Positions 12,273-26,648 are shown, counted from the stretch's first letter. The stretch is 64,000 nt of DNA from Synaphobranchus kaupii (GCA_029718625.1 CM056387.1:33612105-33676104), one strand, 5' to 3'. Numbers and translations are program-made. The notes: generated by a model not told the origin, from the sequence alone.

Positions 12273-12824
12273 GGCCGTGTCCGAATCAGAGCCCTGTTCC
12301 CTGTCCACTGTCCCCTGTCCACACAGTCCCCTGTCTACTATGTGCCCTGTCCCCTCACATTGCAAGCAGTGTGCGAAAGAAATCCCGCAAAACTCTTTCC
12401 AAACTAGTGAGGAAGTAGTTCGTAATATCTTTTTTACATTTTTTTATTTTTATTGAGAATATCAATCAGTTGACATATGACAGTTGTTACAAAGTGTAGA
12501 CTATGATTGAAGATAGAATTAACAAAAATCAAAAAGAGTATTTCGTAATATGACCCACTCTTGTACCATAGATATGCATATACGCTCTACGTCTTTTACG
12601 TTTTTACTTCCGAGTTACTTACTGAAATTGTCGGGTGAGTGCACAGTTCTGCAGATGAGTGTCCTCCTGAATTCCCTCAACAAAACCCCGGAAATAAGTG
12701 GTTCATCCTGGTATTTTAAGTGCCCCCATTTGTGAGAAAAAGATGCCCACTCAAAAGCTTTTTGACGAAGTGGACTCAAATATGCGTACTCAAAAGGGCA
12801 TAGGGCTCTGATTCGGACACAGCC
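12273..12824. mobile_element. 552-bp non-autonomous inverted-repeat DNA element
   Basis: Terminal inverted repeats of 23 bases match at 22 positions: left 12273-12295, right 12802-12824, both reading GGCYGTGTCCGAATCAGAGC from the outside. ATA lies directly outside both ends (12270-12272 and 12825-12827), fitting a three-base target duplication as made by PIF/Harbinger-like elements. No transposase is encoded. The superfamily is inferred from the target size and end sequence. Confidence 0.75.
12429..12541 (-). mobile_element. nested 113-bp retro-insertion with 10-bp target duplication
   Basis: The word TTCGTAATAT occurs at 12419-12428 and again at 12542-12551, bracketing 113 bases that interrupt the inverted-repeat element. 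Read on the minus strand the insert ends in an A-rich tail with AATAAAAATAAAAAAATG, as expected for a 5'-truncated LINE or other polyadenylated retro-copy. Removing it leaves one TTCGTAATAT. The parent family was not identified. Confidence 0.6.
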
Positions 12825-12827
12825 ATA

Positions 12828-12939
12828 GGCTGCGTTCGGATCCGAAATGTATCTTTTCTTCCTGTGTTTCCCTTGCTTCAAGGGGGGGAATCCCCAAAAT
12901 GCCAGGATGAAATATGGTAACTTGGATTTGAATGCAGCC
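12828..12939. mobile_element. 112-bp MITE next to the larger element
   Basis: Inverted ends read GGCTGCGTTCGGATCCGAA (left, 12828) and, on the other strand from 12939, GGCTGCATTCAAATCCAAG. The four differences are all transitions, as from CpG decay. ATA flanks both ends (12825-12827 and 12940-12942). The left ATA is the same one that closes the 552-bp element, so the two elements are adjacent and share a target copy. Confidence 0.65.
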
Positions 12940-12942
12940 ATA

Positions 12943-14692
<1,750 letters not shown>

Positions 14693-15832
14693 TATAACAA
14701 GCCTTTTTTTGGCTGTGTTGTTACTGCGAAAATATGCTGACATTCTTGAATTAAGCCACTTGCTATTTCATAGTGAAATGGCCATGTGTATTTCCATTTT
14801 TAAAAAAACAATTCAGAAATTGCACAACAAAAATATATTCAAATGTTTATTCTGATCCAAATACAAGAGGTTCCAGTCAGTAAAAAACACAACTTTGCTT
14901 CATTCAATTTGGTAACACTTTATATAATGTGGGTTTAAAATACAGTGTGAACACACAGTAATTACATGTGGAAGTTCTGGTAACTACTGTTTAAGTACAC
15001 AGTTAAATCCCTGCACAAAAGGTTTAGAAGTCGCTTGGGGTTTTGATTGTGGTTATTGTTTAAGTTGGGGTTATGCAGATAGCCTGCATGATTACATAAT
15101 CATTTAACTTGCACTACACATAGGTTACTCTAAGAAAATGTTGATAAACAGAAAGAAAAATATTAGTTCCACAGCAATTTCAATGTAATCACATAAGTGC
15201 GGAACATAAGTATCTGTTTGCACAGCACTGAGTTATAGGTACCTTGCTTTTAAGGATAATTGTCAGACACTACTGTGTGTATGCTGAAATCATTGGAGTC
15301 AGTATGCACAGAATTTCAGTTAAGTCACTGCGATGCCAGTTGTTAGTTTCATACCTATTTTCGATCATAAATTAATAGCAAAAGTAAATGTATCCTCCAC
15401 TTCTGGTTTTGAATTTTGTGGAGGGTGTTGGGTTGCCTTGGCAGTATTTTAGACATATTAAAAGAAATTGGTCTCTCTTCTCCACACCCCCTCTCTCCCC
15501 TCCCTCACTCTGATTGGAGGGCCCATTTGACACAGGAACAGAGGGAGGTTATATTGGCAGGAGAAGATGATTGACAGGTGCTACAAGGACCAGCTAATGT
15601 TGGTTTTGCGCAGGTTAATGTCACCTCTAGGGGCGGTGGTTGCGATGGCCACATCATTCCAGTGGGCCCCATCTCTCCTCTTAAGTGTGAGGGCAGTTAT
15701 TCCCCTGCATGAATCATGGCTCTAATCTGTTTTCACATGGTTTCGGTGACAGTGAATAACCCTTATTACAGTAGCAGCAGCTCTTATTATATTCTTTATA
15801 TTTATATTCTCTTTTATATTCTCAATACACAG
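14693..15832. other. non-coding DNA, possible MITE end at 14911
   Basis: TTGGTAACACTTTATATAA at 14909-14927 is the start of a class of fish inverted-repeat elements, but I found no matching right end, so it is at most a fragment. The rest, including the GC-richer 15590-15770, is unique DNA. Confidence 0.4.
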
Positions 15833-15852
15833 GCCGCGGAATCTACTGCCAG
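15833..15852 (+). other. possible 20-nt microexon
   Basis: A pyrimidine-rich stretch (15785-15825, mostly T with C) leads to CACAG, then 20 bases, then GTGAGG, a strong donor. The enclosed bases read RGIYCQ in one frame. The upstream 100 bases are high-complexity. The match to splice signals is good, but such pairs arise by chance in AT-rich DNA and no host gene is recognised. Confidence 0.12.
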
Positions 15853-16205
15853 GTGAGGTCTGGAGGCTGCTTGTGGTTTTGAATTTATGATGATGATGAT
15901 TATATATTTTTTTAAATATTATGATTTACTTTTCCTCAGTAGACTCTCTTATCCTGGGTAACTGACATAGTTTACACACGATCAATTTTTGGATGTCTAC
16001 TTGAAGCAACTCAAGCCAAGAATCTGAATTATTCAACAGGGCTCCATTAGGAATTTAAGCCTGCACACCTCTGGTCTAATTCCCATAATTCCCTTGCCAA
16101 AATGACACCCGCATGCTTCCAGTTGGAATACACTTCAAGCGGTGAACATGTGTGGTGATCTTACAGAGATAAAATATGAAATATTATGATGCAACCTGGT
16201 CTCAT

Positions 16206-16430
16206 CTCTTGGTTGGATGTCGGCCTATTGACGGAAAAACATTTTTATAATCCAAATTTATAAAACGGATTACCGTAAAACTTTAAAAGTGACTGTCTTG
16301 ATATATTGTTTTATAGAGGATCTTGGGATGGCAAAGCCTCCCCAGAGCAAGAATATTGTCCGTTACAGTTTGAAACCAATCTGGTCTTGTGCCCGTGGCA
16401 ACTATAGGTTGACGTCCGACCACGGTCACG
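16206..16430. repeat. possible decayed inverted-repeat element
   Basis: GGTTGGATGTCGGCCTAT (about 16213) recurs in inverted form at about 16407-16424 (ATAGGTTGACGTCCGACC). The differences are mainly transitions. The separation of about 200 bases fits a small MITE, but the outer boundaries and target duplication are not visible. Confidence 0.3.
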
Positions 16431-16690
16431 TGAAGGGCCGGAGTCCAAGTTGGATGATTTGATTGACGATGATGAATGGGTTTATGGGTATATCATGGGC
16501 TGCCTGTGGGAGAAGCAGTGGGGGGGTGTGGTGTTTGGAACTGTATCTGTGTGAGGGCAGACGGTCGCCAGGGAGATGCAGGTTTACTCTGGACTGCGCT
16601 GCTGTGGAATCCAGGGCTCCATTCTCACATGAGAGCTGTTTGTGTGTCCTGGACACCGGCCAGGCCTGCTGTACTTGGCAATACGGCTTT

Positions 16691-16750
16691 GTATGTGCGT
16701 GTGTGTGTGTAGGGGTGGTAGTGGTTGTGGTGTGTGTTTTTAAGGGGTGG

Positions 16751-16823
<73 letters not shown>

Positions 16824-17189
16824 TGAGAGAGAGAGAAAGAGAGTACCAAGTACAGCAGGTACTAAATTAATTCATTTAGCCATTTACTATTATTGGAGGA
16901 AGATGTGATATTTGTCTAGCGACAAATATGTGGTGTATTTGGAGGGGTGTGTATGTGTCCATTTGGGGGGGGAGTGGTAGTGGTCTGTCTGCATGTGCTT
17001 GGGCGTGGTTGTGGGGGGTAGTAGGTTACTGTGGTGTGTGTGTGTGAGCGTGAATGTGTGTGAACGTACAGTATGTGTGTCTGAGCGCACGTGTGTATGT
17101 GTGTGTGTGTGTATTTGTGGGGTGGCAGTGGTTTGTCTGCGTGTGCTTGGGGGTGATTGTGGGGGTAGTAGGTTACTGTGGTGTGTGCG

Positions 17190-17222
<33 letters not shown>

Positions 17223-17232
17223 TTTGGGGGTG
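16691..17232 (+). repeat. GT-rich block with a 148-bp duplicated unit
   Basis: A perfect (GT)n lies at 16753-16819, followed by GA units. Then GTGGTAGTGGTCTGTCTGC (16974) and its near copy (17122) start two units about 148 bases apart that both run through a GTAGTAGGTTACTGTGGTG word into GT tracts. A third unit begins at about 17214 and breaks off. Open frames here are compositional artefacts. Confidence 0.85.
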
Positions 17233-17846
17233 GTTCTGAGAGCGGCAGTGTCACTGGGCCCCTCAGCCCATGGGCTCTTCTGAGTGTCGGGGCCACAGTA
17301 CAGCTGTCAGTGTAGATTAGGAAGGGCCAGACAAGGAGGGCGCTCCACCCAAAAACCCAGACAAAGCCCAAACACACGTACCCTGCCCTGATGGAGGCAC
17401 ACTGGCGTCTGTGAGAACCCCACTGCTCCCTCCCCAGCCTCACCTCCATCATCATCATCATCCTCGTCCTCATCTTCCGACCGCAGCTCTCCAGTGGCCC
17501 ACACCGTCTGAGCCCCACTGGAATTTGTGTCGCAGATTTACTGAAAGGATTCTTTTATTCTGTCCTAGATTTTATTAATCTCTGTGACATGTGAAAACAG
17601 ATTTAAGAAATCACACCTGTTTTTGTTCATTAATGATGTTATATACTGGTCGGATTGAAGTTCATCAGATGTGAGTAGCTAGCAAGCGCTCGGTGCTATT
17701 TCAGCGCTATAATCTTTTCAGAATCGCATGTTTGTTTTCCCCTCGGGTCCTTACTTCATTGCCCTATTTTAATTAAAAATATGGACAGAGATGTATGCAG
17801 AGAGCTCCATGGCAATAACTGTCTACAAATACAGGAAACAGCCTCT

Positions 17847-17848
<2 letters not shown>
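17233..17848. other. non-coding DNA, no gene seen
   Basis: GC-rich at 17233-17520, including a CATCAT run at 17447-17463, then AT-rich unique sequence (17530-17720). No recognised repeat or gene. The 200-codon minus frame across 16916-17518 is mostly His-Thr repeat translation. Confidence 0.5.
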
Positions 17849-17904
<56 letters not shown>

Positions 17905-17936
17905 GTGCGTGTGTGCGTGTGTGCGTGTGTGTATGC
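17849..17936 (+). repeat. (GT)n with GTGTGTGC units
   Basis: Perfect GT to about 17898, then four eight-base GTGTGTGC units. Confidence 0.95.
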
Positions 17937-17982
17937 AGCTGCAGGAGTTTGGCTAAACTGGAAGACTTTATGACCTTGGTGA

Positions 17983-18007
17983 GGGGGGGGGGGGGGGGGG
18001 GGGGGGG
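17983..18007 (+). repeat. G25 homopolymer
   Basis: Uninterrupted run of 25 G. Such runs can form quadruplex DNA and are prone to sequencing-length error. Confidence 0.9.
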
Positions 18008-18190
18008 TTCTTTCCAAGCAATAACTTTGTAATATGAATAAACCGTATCAAAACTAATGAGGATGTATCCTTTCCCAAAGTGAGGAAGTAAAGGCAAGCA
18101 ATGCATTCGTCAGCGAGAGTGATAGCTCTCCCACTGCAACCCCAGTCGCTCAGACATAGGCAGCTTCAGGAAACCTGTCTTATGAGCCGA

Positions 18191-18206
18191 GGGGGGGGGG
18201 GGGGGG
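18191..18206 (+). repeat. G16 homopolymer
   Basis: Sixteen uninterrupted G, about 180 bases after the G25 run. A shorter G run follows at 18360-18367. Confidence 0.9.
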
Positions 18207-18207
18207 A

Positions 18208-19715
<1,508 letters not shown>

Positions 19716-19742
19716 GGGGGGGGGGGGGGGGGGGGGGGGGGG
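19716..19742 (+). repeat. G27 homopolymer
   Basis: Twenty-seven uninterrupted G, the longest of several G or C runs in the window. Confidence 0.9.
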
Positions 19743-22700
19743 TATGAAGGTGTGTTTATGTGAGTTGCAGGCAGGGGGGCAAGCCACCAAGGTAAACAGA
19801 AATAACTCTGGGTATCACGCGGCGTCGGCAAATACCAGGACCACTGTTCCCTTCTTCTTTTTTTTAAATATATATCTCCAGCTTGGCTATCATAGCGCTC
19901 AGTGGAAACTCCTTCAATATGCCACTCCAGAGACTGAGTATTGCTTATCGTGTTTATATACACAAAACGTTTTCCGATATGATCAGTTCATGTATTGCAG
20001 AGATGAATCTTAATTTAAAAAAAAAAAATTTAAAAAAAGTACATTGGATAAAATATAAGACTGAAATCCATGCATGCAATGATGATGATGATTACAAACA
20101 AAATGAAGCTTAAAATAAGTATACATTCTGCATCAGAAAGTCACAAGAAAATAATTTTTAAAAAGAAGTGCACTACCACAAAATGTCCAAAAAATGTCCC
20201 TCCGTGCTGCACTGTATTTAATTTACCTCAAACTACAAATGTCCTTCATTCATTAATATTTATTTGCTTATTTGTTTTATTTATTTATTGATTTATGAGG
20301 AATACGGGTACAGAGCTGTCTCTGGCAGTCTAGGGGTGCTCATGTCACCATTCCGCTGATTGGCAGAGCAGCAAGAATAAATCCAGCAGAGGTTTGGCCT
20401 GTAGTTTTTTGCAACATGTTAAGCTGAGAAGAACTGTTTAGTTTAGACATAACAACAACTGCAGGCCAGTGACTTAGGGCTAAAGTTTGTTCCTTGAGGT
20501 TTGTTTTACATGCCATATAATCATAACAATTCCTAATATTGTTTATAATTAATTATTTCAGTCATCTTTTGACTGCTGTGATAATGCTTTAAAAGTGGAC
20601 TGTGAGAGTCTTATTGACATAAATAAACGGAACAAAATTCATTCAACCAAAAAAAAAAAAGCATTCTTTAAAACCAAACAGGGAGCTATAAAAGTGAGAC
20701 CTACAACCGTTTTCCTGTTCTGTAGACGTGACCCATAGTGTACACAGCACTGTCTTTACACATACACAGGGTAACGTGGCCCGCCATTTCCCCAGGTAGT
20801 CCTGAAACAGGCAGTTTCTCAGAAACCTTTATAAGGCCAGTTTAAGTCTCTGGGGCTACTCTGGGGTTATCTACTCGCGTTTCATTGCTCCGAGTTCCCC
20901 TCTGATACCATTCAGACATACCCTTATTTTACCATAAATGGCAATTGTCCCCTAATGCCAAAAGCAGTCTCTTTGTGTTTGTCAGTTCCAGTAATGGGTT
21001 ATTACCTTGTCTAAAATTCCTTTAACTGGATCATTGACATTGAAATATTATTATGAAATACGTATCGCAACCAAGAAAGGAATACTCGTTACATTCATGT
21101 GATTCTCATATCTGTCAACGCGTCATGGTTCTGGAACCTGCTGTTACTTGGCCCCGTGCTCCACACTGGCCTCTACAGGCTGATAAAGGGACTGCAACAG
21201 CTTCTGTCTCCAGCATGAGTTTTTATGAAGTGTGCATGGAATATCATCGCTCTGTGGTTTAATTTTCTCTGGGAAACACTATCATGTTTAAGGCTCTCAT
21301 TTAATTTAATGTATTTATTTTTATTGAAATGTATTGTTATATATAATGTATACGTAACGTATATTCAACGCAGGTACTTTGACCAGATTGATCACATATG
21401 GTGGGGGAAAGGAAGTTGCTTTGCTGTAGCGCACTCAGTTTTAAAGGTTTTATTTTTTACATGGAACTACAAATTGAGTCTAAAACCAATTTAAACTCTG
21501 GTAAAACTGCACAAATGAGGCTCAGGTCCCGATGCGTGATTTGAGCCCGCAGGAATCGTGGAACACAAATATGGCATTTAACCCACAGCTTTTAAGGGTT
21601 TAAAATGTCATGTGTGCTTTTAATTTGATTTTCGGCCCCCACTTACCAACCCGGCGTATCACAGATACGTATCTGAGCTGCCTGATTCCATCTGAAACAT
21701 GGCCGTGACATATATACATTACCCTGTATGTATCCTAAACATGTAAGACACACGTCTGTAGCATATGGAGAGAAAAGAGCTTCTTACATAATCTTGAAAT
21801 CTGCGCAGTTAGCCCAGATAGCAGGGCAAATATATTGCGTTCACATGTTATAAAAGTCAAATATGCAGCAGGATATAGTTAGATATTTTCCATTGACCTT
21901 CCTAACCACAGACCAATGCAGTGGTGGTGGTGGGGGGGGGGGGGATTTGTTTGTTTGTTTGACTTGAGAAAACATTTTTCATTTGCAAATTAATCCGTTG
22001 ATTAGAGCGAATAGTTTTCTGTTTGACTCACAAGACACAAGTGTGGAAATACAGGAGCCCTCTTTCACGAGTCTCCCTGGCTGCGTCCAAAACATCGCGC
22101 TGAACCCAAACACTGGAGCCATTAAGGTGGCTTCTGTGCATCTATAAGACAGAAAGATAAAATTAAAAAAAATGTCAGACGGATTTCAGATGTTTGATGA
22201 TACTACGTATTAGGAGGCAAATTTACTAGCGTTCGAAGATTCTCTCGGTCCCCCTTTTGCATTTTTGCCTGTGTTTCATAATGGGGGGGAGTGGTGGAGA
22301 GGGGGGTGGTAGGGTTAGTAAAGAAGGACATGGCAAATATCTAATGTAACACTGAACATCTGAAATAAAGGCTCCCGAGGTTAGAAACACAGCAATCTCT
22401 CTTTCTCTTCCAGTCCAGGGGCCACACGTATAAAACTCTGAGTAAAAGAATGCTCAGGGGAAAAAGTCGGAAATCTGCTTTCGCAAAGTTTTGCGTTTTC
22501 TCCCCCCTGCCTTTCTGTCACGGTGTCGTCATATCACGCTGACTCCAAAACATTGCGTACGCACGGTGTCCAGCGTCTGCAGAGGTACGCACATTCTCTT
22601 ATTCTCTCTATCTCTTCTTCTACATCTGAATTTCTGCGTGGAAACTCGCTTACTCAGCTTTCTGAGGGCATTTTTCTGCTCAGCACTGTTTATACATGTG

Positions 22701-22885
22701 GACCCTGGTATGCTTATCTCACAGTGGACCACGAGTAAATCTACTGGGAGCGCACAACAACAAGCCGGTGGGACTGCAGGGTGAGAAAGAAGAGGCTGGC
22801 AGTTGCACGAGGACGAGTGTGCGACATTTAGCGCCGGCATGAGATGAGAACACCGCACATCGTCAATCGTCAAGTCTTTCAAATA
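19743..22885. other. non-coding DNA, no gene seen
   Basis: Mostly AT-rich unique sequence. Features seen: A runs at 20017-20026 and 20648-20659, a TTTATTTATTTATT stretch at 20276-20290, and GGT units leading to a G13 run at 21919-21944. GGGGCCACACGTATAAAA at 22418 resembles the outer end of some fish DNA elements, but no partner end was found. Frames at 22491-22897 have no domain. Confidence 0.5.
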
Positions 22886-23040
22886 CATCGATTCCATTTC
22901 AACTTGGTCAATTCAAGAAATTCATTGAAATCAAATGAATTGAACTAATGAATTGAAAAAGGGCCCATAGATCATTATCTTCATCATAAAATTATGACTT
23001 GAATTTCAATTAATTTCCTGATCTGAAATGGAATTGACCC
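22886..23040. repeat. AATTGAA-rich dispersed repeat fragment
   Basis: The block is built of degenerate TTCAATT/AATTGAA words and is roughly self-inverted: GATTCCATTTCAA at the left, TGAAATGGAATTGACCCC at the right. This composition is typical of an interspersed fish repeat seen in many copies, but the family assignment is from memory of texture and not certain. Confidence 0.35.
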
Positions 23041-23427
23041 CAATCTGGGTATAATATACATACCACTTGTATATTAGTGGCATGTTACATTATGTGCAAT
23101 ATGTTTAAAATAGGGACTGTATTGCACAGCATCTGTCAGCTCAAGTTATCTATAGTGGTGTAATTGCTCCCTGAAAACCATCTTTTTCCGGATCCCATTT
23201 TTCACTCTGGACACCCTGGGGAGATTCATTCCTCCCTCTCTCCAAAAAGAAAACGAATCCTAAAACCACATGTTGTCTTAGAGGATGTGATATCATAGAA
23301 AGGGACTGGTATTGTTGAGGGGGGTGGAAAATTAGACCGGCTGCTTCATCCCACAGCCAATGAAAGCTGAGTGTGTTTCTCCTCAGTGGGTTTTTAAGAA
23401 TGGAGGGTTACATTTTTTTATTTTTTG
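23041..23427. other. non-coding DNA, no gene seen
   Basis: Unique sequence; no repeat or gene recognised. Confidence 0.55.
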
Positions 23428-23450
23428 GTGTGTGTGTGTGTGTGTGTGTG
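23428..23450 (+). repeat. (TG)n microsatellite
   Basis: About 11 TG units followed by a G-rich stretch. Confidence 0.92.
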
Positions 23451-23540
23451 GGGAGGGGGGCTGATACAATCACATATAATCTCTCAGACAAATATTAATA
23501 GTATGACACATTGATTTTTCAACTTTACAAAAGCAGAAAT

Positions 23541-23660
23541 AGCCAATGAGAGATTGAGAGAAGAGAGAGAGAGGCAGAGGAAGACAGACAGAGGAAGACA
23601 GAGGAAGACAGAGGAAGACAGAGTCGGACAGAGGAAGACAGACAGAGACAGAGAGAGACT
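23541..23660 (+). repeat. GAGGAAGACAGA minisatellite
   Basis: A 12-base unit (AGGAAGACAGAG) is repeated about six times with ACAG insertions and one variant (AGTCGGACAG). It is followed by 18 T at 23661-23678 and, on the far side, GA repeats at 23815-23840. The strand is almost pure purine. Confidence 0.9.
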
Positions 23661-23678
23661 TTTTTTTTTTTTTTACTT

Positions 23679-24499
23679 TTAGCATCTCTTTATTTAACCC
23701 ATTTTACTTGGGTTCAAGACGTGAATCGTTTCACGTATACTTTAACAAATACAATCCACTATGTGCAAGATAGTTTGTAATAAATAAATAAATACATATT
23801 TTTCAATGCTTATTTTGAGAGAGAGAGGAGAGAGAGAGAGATTATATTGCCGATCTCACCCTTTTTGATCGCTAACCACACCTTGTGACCACAGGTGAGA
23901 TCCCAATCCATTTTAGCATTTATAAGAAAATGCTAATTTCGGCTAATGTGTCGCTATGTGCAACAGGCCATTATGACAAATGCAACAGGCAGTATTCAAG
24001 GCACCTCTCGGGCCCTGGAGGGTCCTGTTCTATCTCCATGGTGCTCTTGGTACCAGCCTGAGCTAAACTCTGTTAGGGCGCTAAAATAATCTCATGCCCT
24101 GGCTTTGTGCGTGTGTGCTGCACGGTAACACTGTTGCATTTGTATGACCATTTAACTCAGGACATCTCATCAACCATTCCCGACATGGAGTGACTTCTCA
24201 CGGGTCAAATAACTTTTATTTGGCTACGGTTTGATAACTGTGGCCAGGATCCTATCAGCGCGCGTCCTTAACTTTGGCCTGCAGTATAAATAAATGCACC
24301 CTTAGCTTTTTTTTTTTTTTTTTCTTCTTCACAGTTGATTCCGTTTAATCGCTGACTTAACACATGCATTTTAAGCCAAAAGGTAAGGGCAACTGGTAAT
24401 TGAATCCAGGTGTATAATTTGGAGAAACACTGACTCTGGGTCTGCGGCCGTGCCAGATGTTGAGGTTACCAAGAGATACCGCATGGCAGGCTTCCCCCG
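23679..24499. other. non-coding DNA, no gene seen
   Basis: Unique sequence with a (GA)n tract at 23815-23840 and a T run at 24307-24323. No credible frame. Confidence 0.55.
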
Positions 24500-24552
24500 C
24501 TGCTCCCGCTGCATGATGGGAACCCCCAATTCCCATCATGCAACAGGAGCAG
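24500..24552. promoter_or_regulatory. inverted pair of TCCCATCATGC sites
   Basis: Two 23-base arms (24500-24522 and 24530-24552) match in inverted orientation at 21 positions, with a seven-base CCCCCAA spacer. Each arm contains TTCCCATCATGCA, close to the core of the ZNF143/THAP11 motif. It could be a regulatory palindrome, a small MITE core or a chance hairpin. Factor identity is inferred. Confidence 0.35.
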
Positions 24553-24929
24553 GGTATACTGTCAGCACCTCCATTCTCAAGCATTGACTGACAGGAACAG
24601 GCAGCTCTAATCCACTGACCAATTCAGTCATACTGGATACATGCTCTTGAAAACAAACACCTTACTACTTGTTCAGTCAACCTGACATGTCTGCCGACGA
24701 CCATTTGCTTCACAGAGATAATCATGTACACTCCACAGGGAGGAGGATGGCTTGTTATGCATTAAATAATGGCAGCCCCTCACTGATTGAGTGAATTCAT
24801 TCATTTGGCTGTGAGCGTTAGCGGTTGGGCCTGGATTCAACTGATACTGGATTCCAAGATTCAATAACCACAACAACCACAATGTAATAATAATAATAAT
24901 AGTTGTTATTAATTTTATATACTCATGTA
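24553..24929. other. non-coding DNA, no gene seen
   Basis: Unique sequence with a short (AAT)n run at 24886-24900. No credible frame. Confidence 0.55.
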
Positions 24930-25235
24930 CAGTGCCCTCCACTAATATTGGCACGCCTGATAAAGATGAGTAAAAAGGGTTATAAAAAATGAATTAGCTT
25001 AATCTCACACTGTAAAAATGAAGGAAAAATCCACCTTTAATTGAAGTGAATTTATTATGAGAAAGAAAAATCTCTCATCAAGAAATAATTATTTTTAACA
25101 AAACCACGTGTGCCACAATTATTGGCACCCCTGCATTTATATATAGAATAAAGTATAATTTTTAATATTTGGTTGCATATCCTTTGCATGCCATGACTTC
25201 CTGATGTCTGTGACCCAACAACATCAGGAAAAACT
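24930..25235 (+). mobile_element. Tc1-like element, left end only
   Basis: A TA (24928-24929) is followed by CAGTGCCCTCCACTAATATT, the standard outer end of one fish Tc1 group. A second related word, GTGCCACAATTATTGGCACC, appears about 180 bases inside (25109), giving the two-repeat end typical of these elements. Sequence to about 25235 resembles the subterminal region. No transposase or right end follows, so it is truncated. Confidence 0.8.
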
Positions 25236-25754
25236 CTTGATATTTAATTTTTCTGGTACTCTTACAAGCGATATGTTGATGATCGTTGAGATGTTCATGT
25301 ACAATTACGTTAATAAACATCTATATATCTACATAATTTAAATAAATATCGATGTAATATAAAATAATATGAAAAAAAGATAAAGAATACAGATAAAGTA
25401 AACCTGTGGCTGGGTTTGTCAGGAATCTGCCACACCTCAGAACCGGAACTGGGACTGGACCTTCACAAAGCATGTTCCCCATTCATTTAAAAAAGATTCA
25501 GAGATGACAGCTGTCATAACTCCAGGTGTGACCATCTCGGAGTAGAGGGCCCTGACTGACCTCAGAGTGAGCCTGCACAGGTCTGCTCAGGATCGCTGTC
25601 AAAATGCGTATTTATGCCAACGGCAAAAATACGCATTGATTACCTCGTCCCTCTTTCTTCAGGGAGGAGAAGGCGTTTGGCCATAGCATGGACCCTGGGG
25701 TATCAGGGATAGGGGTGGCACAGGGTGGCCCACAGGCATATATGGGATTTGACT
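25236..25754. other. non-coding DNA, no gene seen
   Basis: AT-rich to 25400, then GC-richer unique sequence. The word AAATACGCATT and its inverse AATGCGTATTT occur close together (25596-25637), forming a weak hairpin. Confidence 0.55.
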
Positions 25755-25960
25755 GGCAGTGTAGTATAATGGTTAAGGAACTGGACTTGTAAAGGTTGCA
25801 GGGTTCGATTCCCAGGTAGGACGCTGCCGTTGAGCAGCGTACTTAACCTGACTTGCTTCAGTATATATCCAGCTGTATGAATGGATAAATGTAATAAGAA
25901 GTTGTGTAAGTCGCTCTGGATAAGAGCGTCTGCTAAAATGCCTGTAATGTAATGTAATGT
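25755..25960 (+). mobile_element. tRNA-derived SINE with UnaL2-type tail, complete
   Basis: The head has a Pol III A-box (AGTATAATGGTTAAGGA) and B-box (GGGTTCGATTCCC, 25801-25813). The body contains TATATCCAGCTGTATGAATGG. The tail has stem CGCTCT (25912-25917), loop GGATA, stem AGAGCG (25923-25928), then CTGCTAAAATGCC and TGTAA repeats. That hairpin and tail are the reverse-transcriptase recognition end known for eel UnaL2 and its partner SINE. Compared with the copy at 28044, about seven bases after CTTGTAA are missing from the anticodon arm. Confidence 0.9.
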
Positions 25961-26548
25961 TTTGTGGCGTTCCTGTTGTTATTCCATTGTACACTCCAAT
26001 CACAGCACACTTACTAAACTATAAGACATTGTTTAAGGCGTGGAGAAGAAACCAAAACAAGGACACGTTATATATTACAACTTAATGAGCGCGAACTGTG
26101 TGTGTCTGTGTGCGCGTGTGCATATGGAGACAACCAGACACTAACGCCTAACGGTGAAACACAGACTAGTCTCGAGGGATTAATTGCGGCTGCTGCAGCT
26201 GCAGCTGCAGTCGCGTTGTTAAAAAGGTGGCTCCTGGAAAGCGCTTTATTCAGAAGGAGGAGGTAATGAGGGGGTCAGTATTCTGTATCTGAAGGGGAAA
26301 AACCCTGCAGGACCTCCCACACTGCAGATTGTTTTCATTGTAAATAAAATAATTGGAACAGAGCTTTCCAATTAATGTCCGTTAGCGTGTTTCCCGCCTC
26401 ACTTCCTGTTCTGGCCCAGAGCGAGACACTAGGCTCACATTATTTGATTGACTTAATTAATGATTCCCCAGATGTGGGTGATTATATTGAAATGACCTTA
26501 ACCAGACCCCAGCGGGTGCCCGCATGACTTTCAGCTGCTTTCTGTCAA
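25961..26548. promoter_or_regulatory. candidate regulatory block ahead of the CA array
   Basis: After a short GTGTGTCTGTGTGCGCGTG tract (26098-26120), 26160-26480 is high-complexity with a (GCAGCT)n palindromic run (26190-26210), AATAATTGGAACAG, and TGATTGACTTAATTAATGAT (26445-26464), which packs PBX-like and homeodomain words together. Function is inferred from word content only. Confidence 0.25.
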
Positions 26549-26573
26549 CACAAACACGTACAGGCATGCACAC

Positions 26574-26648
<75 letters not shown>

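Noticed and set aside
16916..17518. 200-codon minus-strand frame
   Set aside because: Half is His-Thr repeat; the remainder matches nothing and overlaps a GT-rich minisatellite.
25755..25827. Functional threonine tRNA gene
   Set aside because: A- and B-boxes are present, but the anticodon arm is deleted and a SINE body and tail follow directly.
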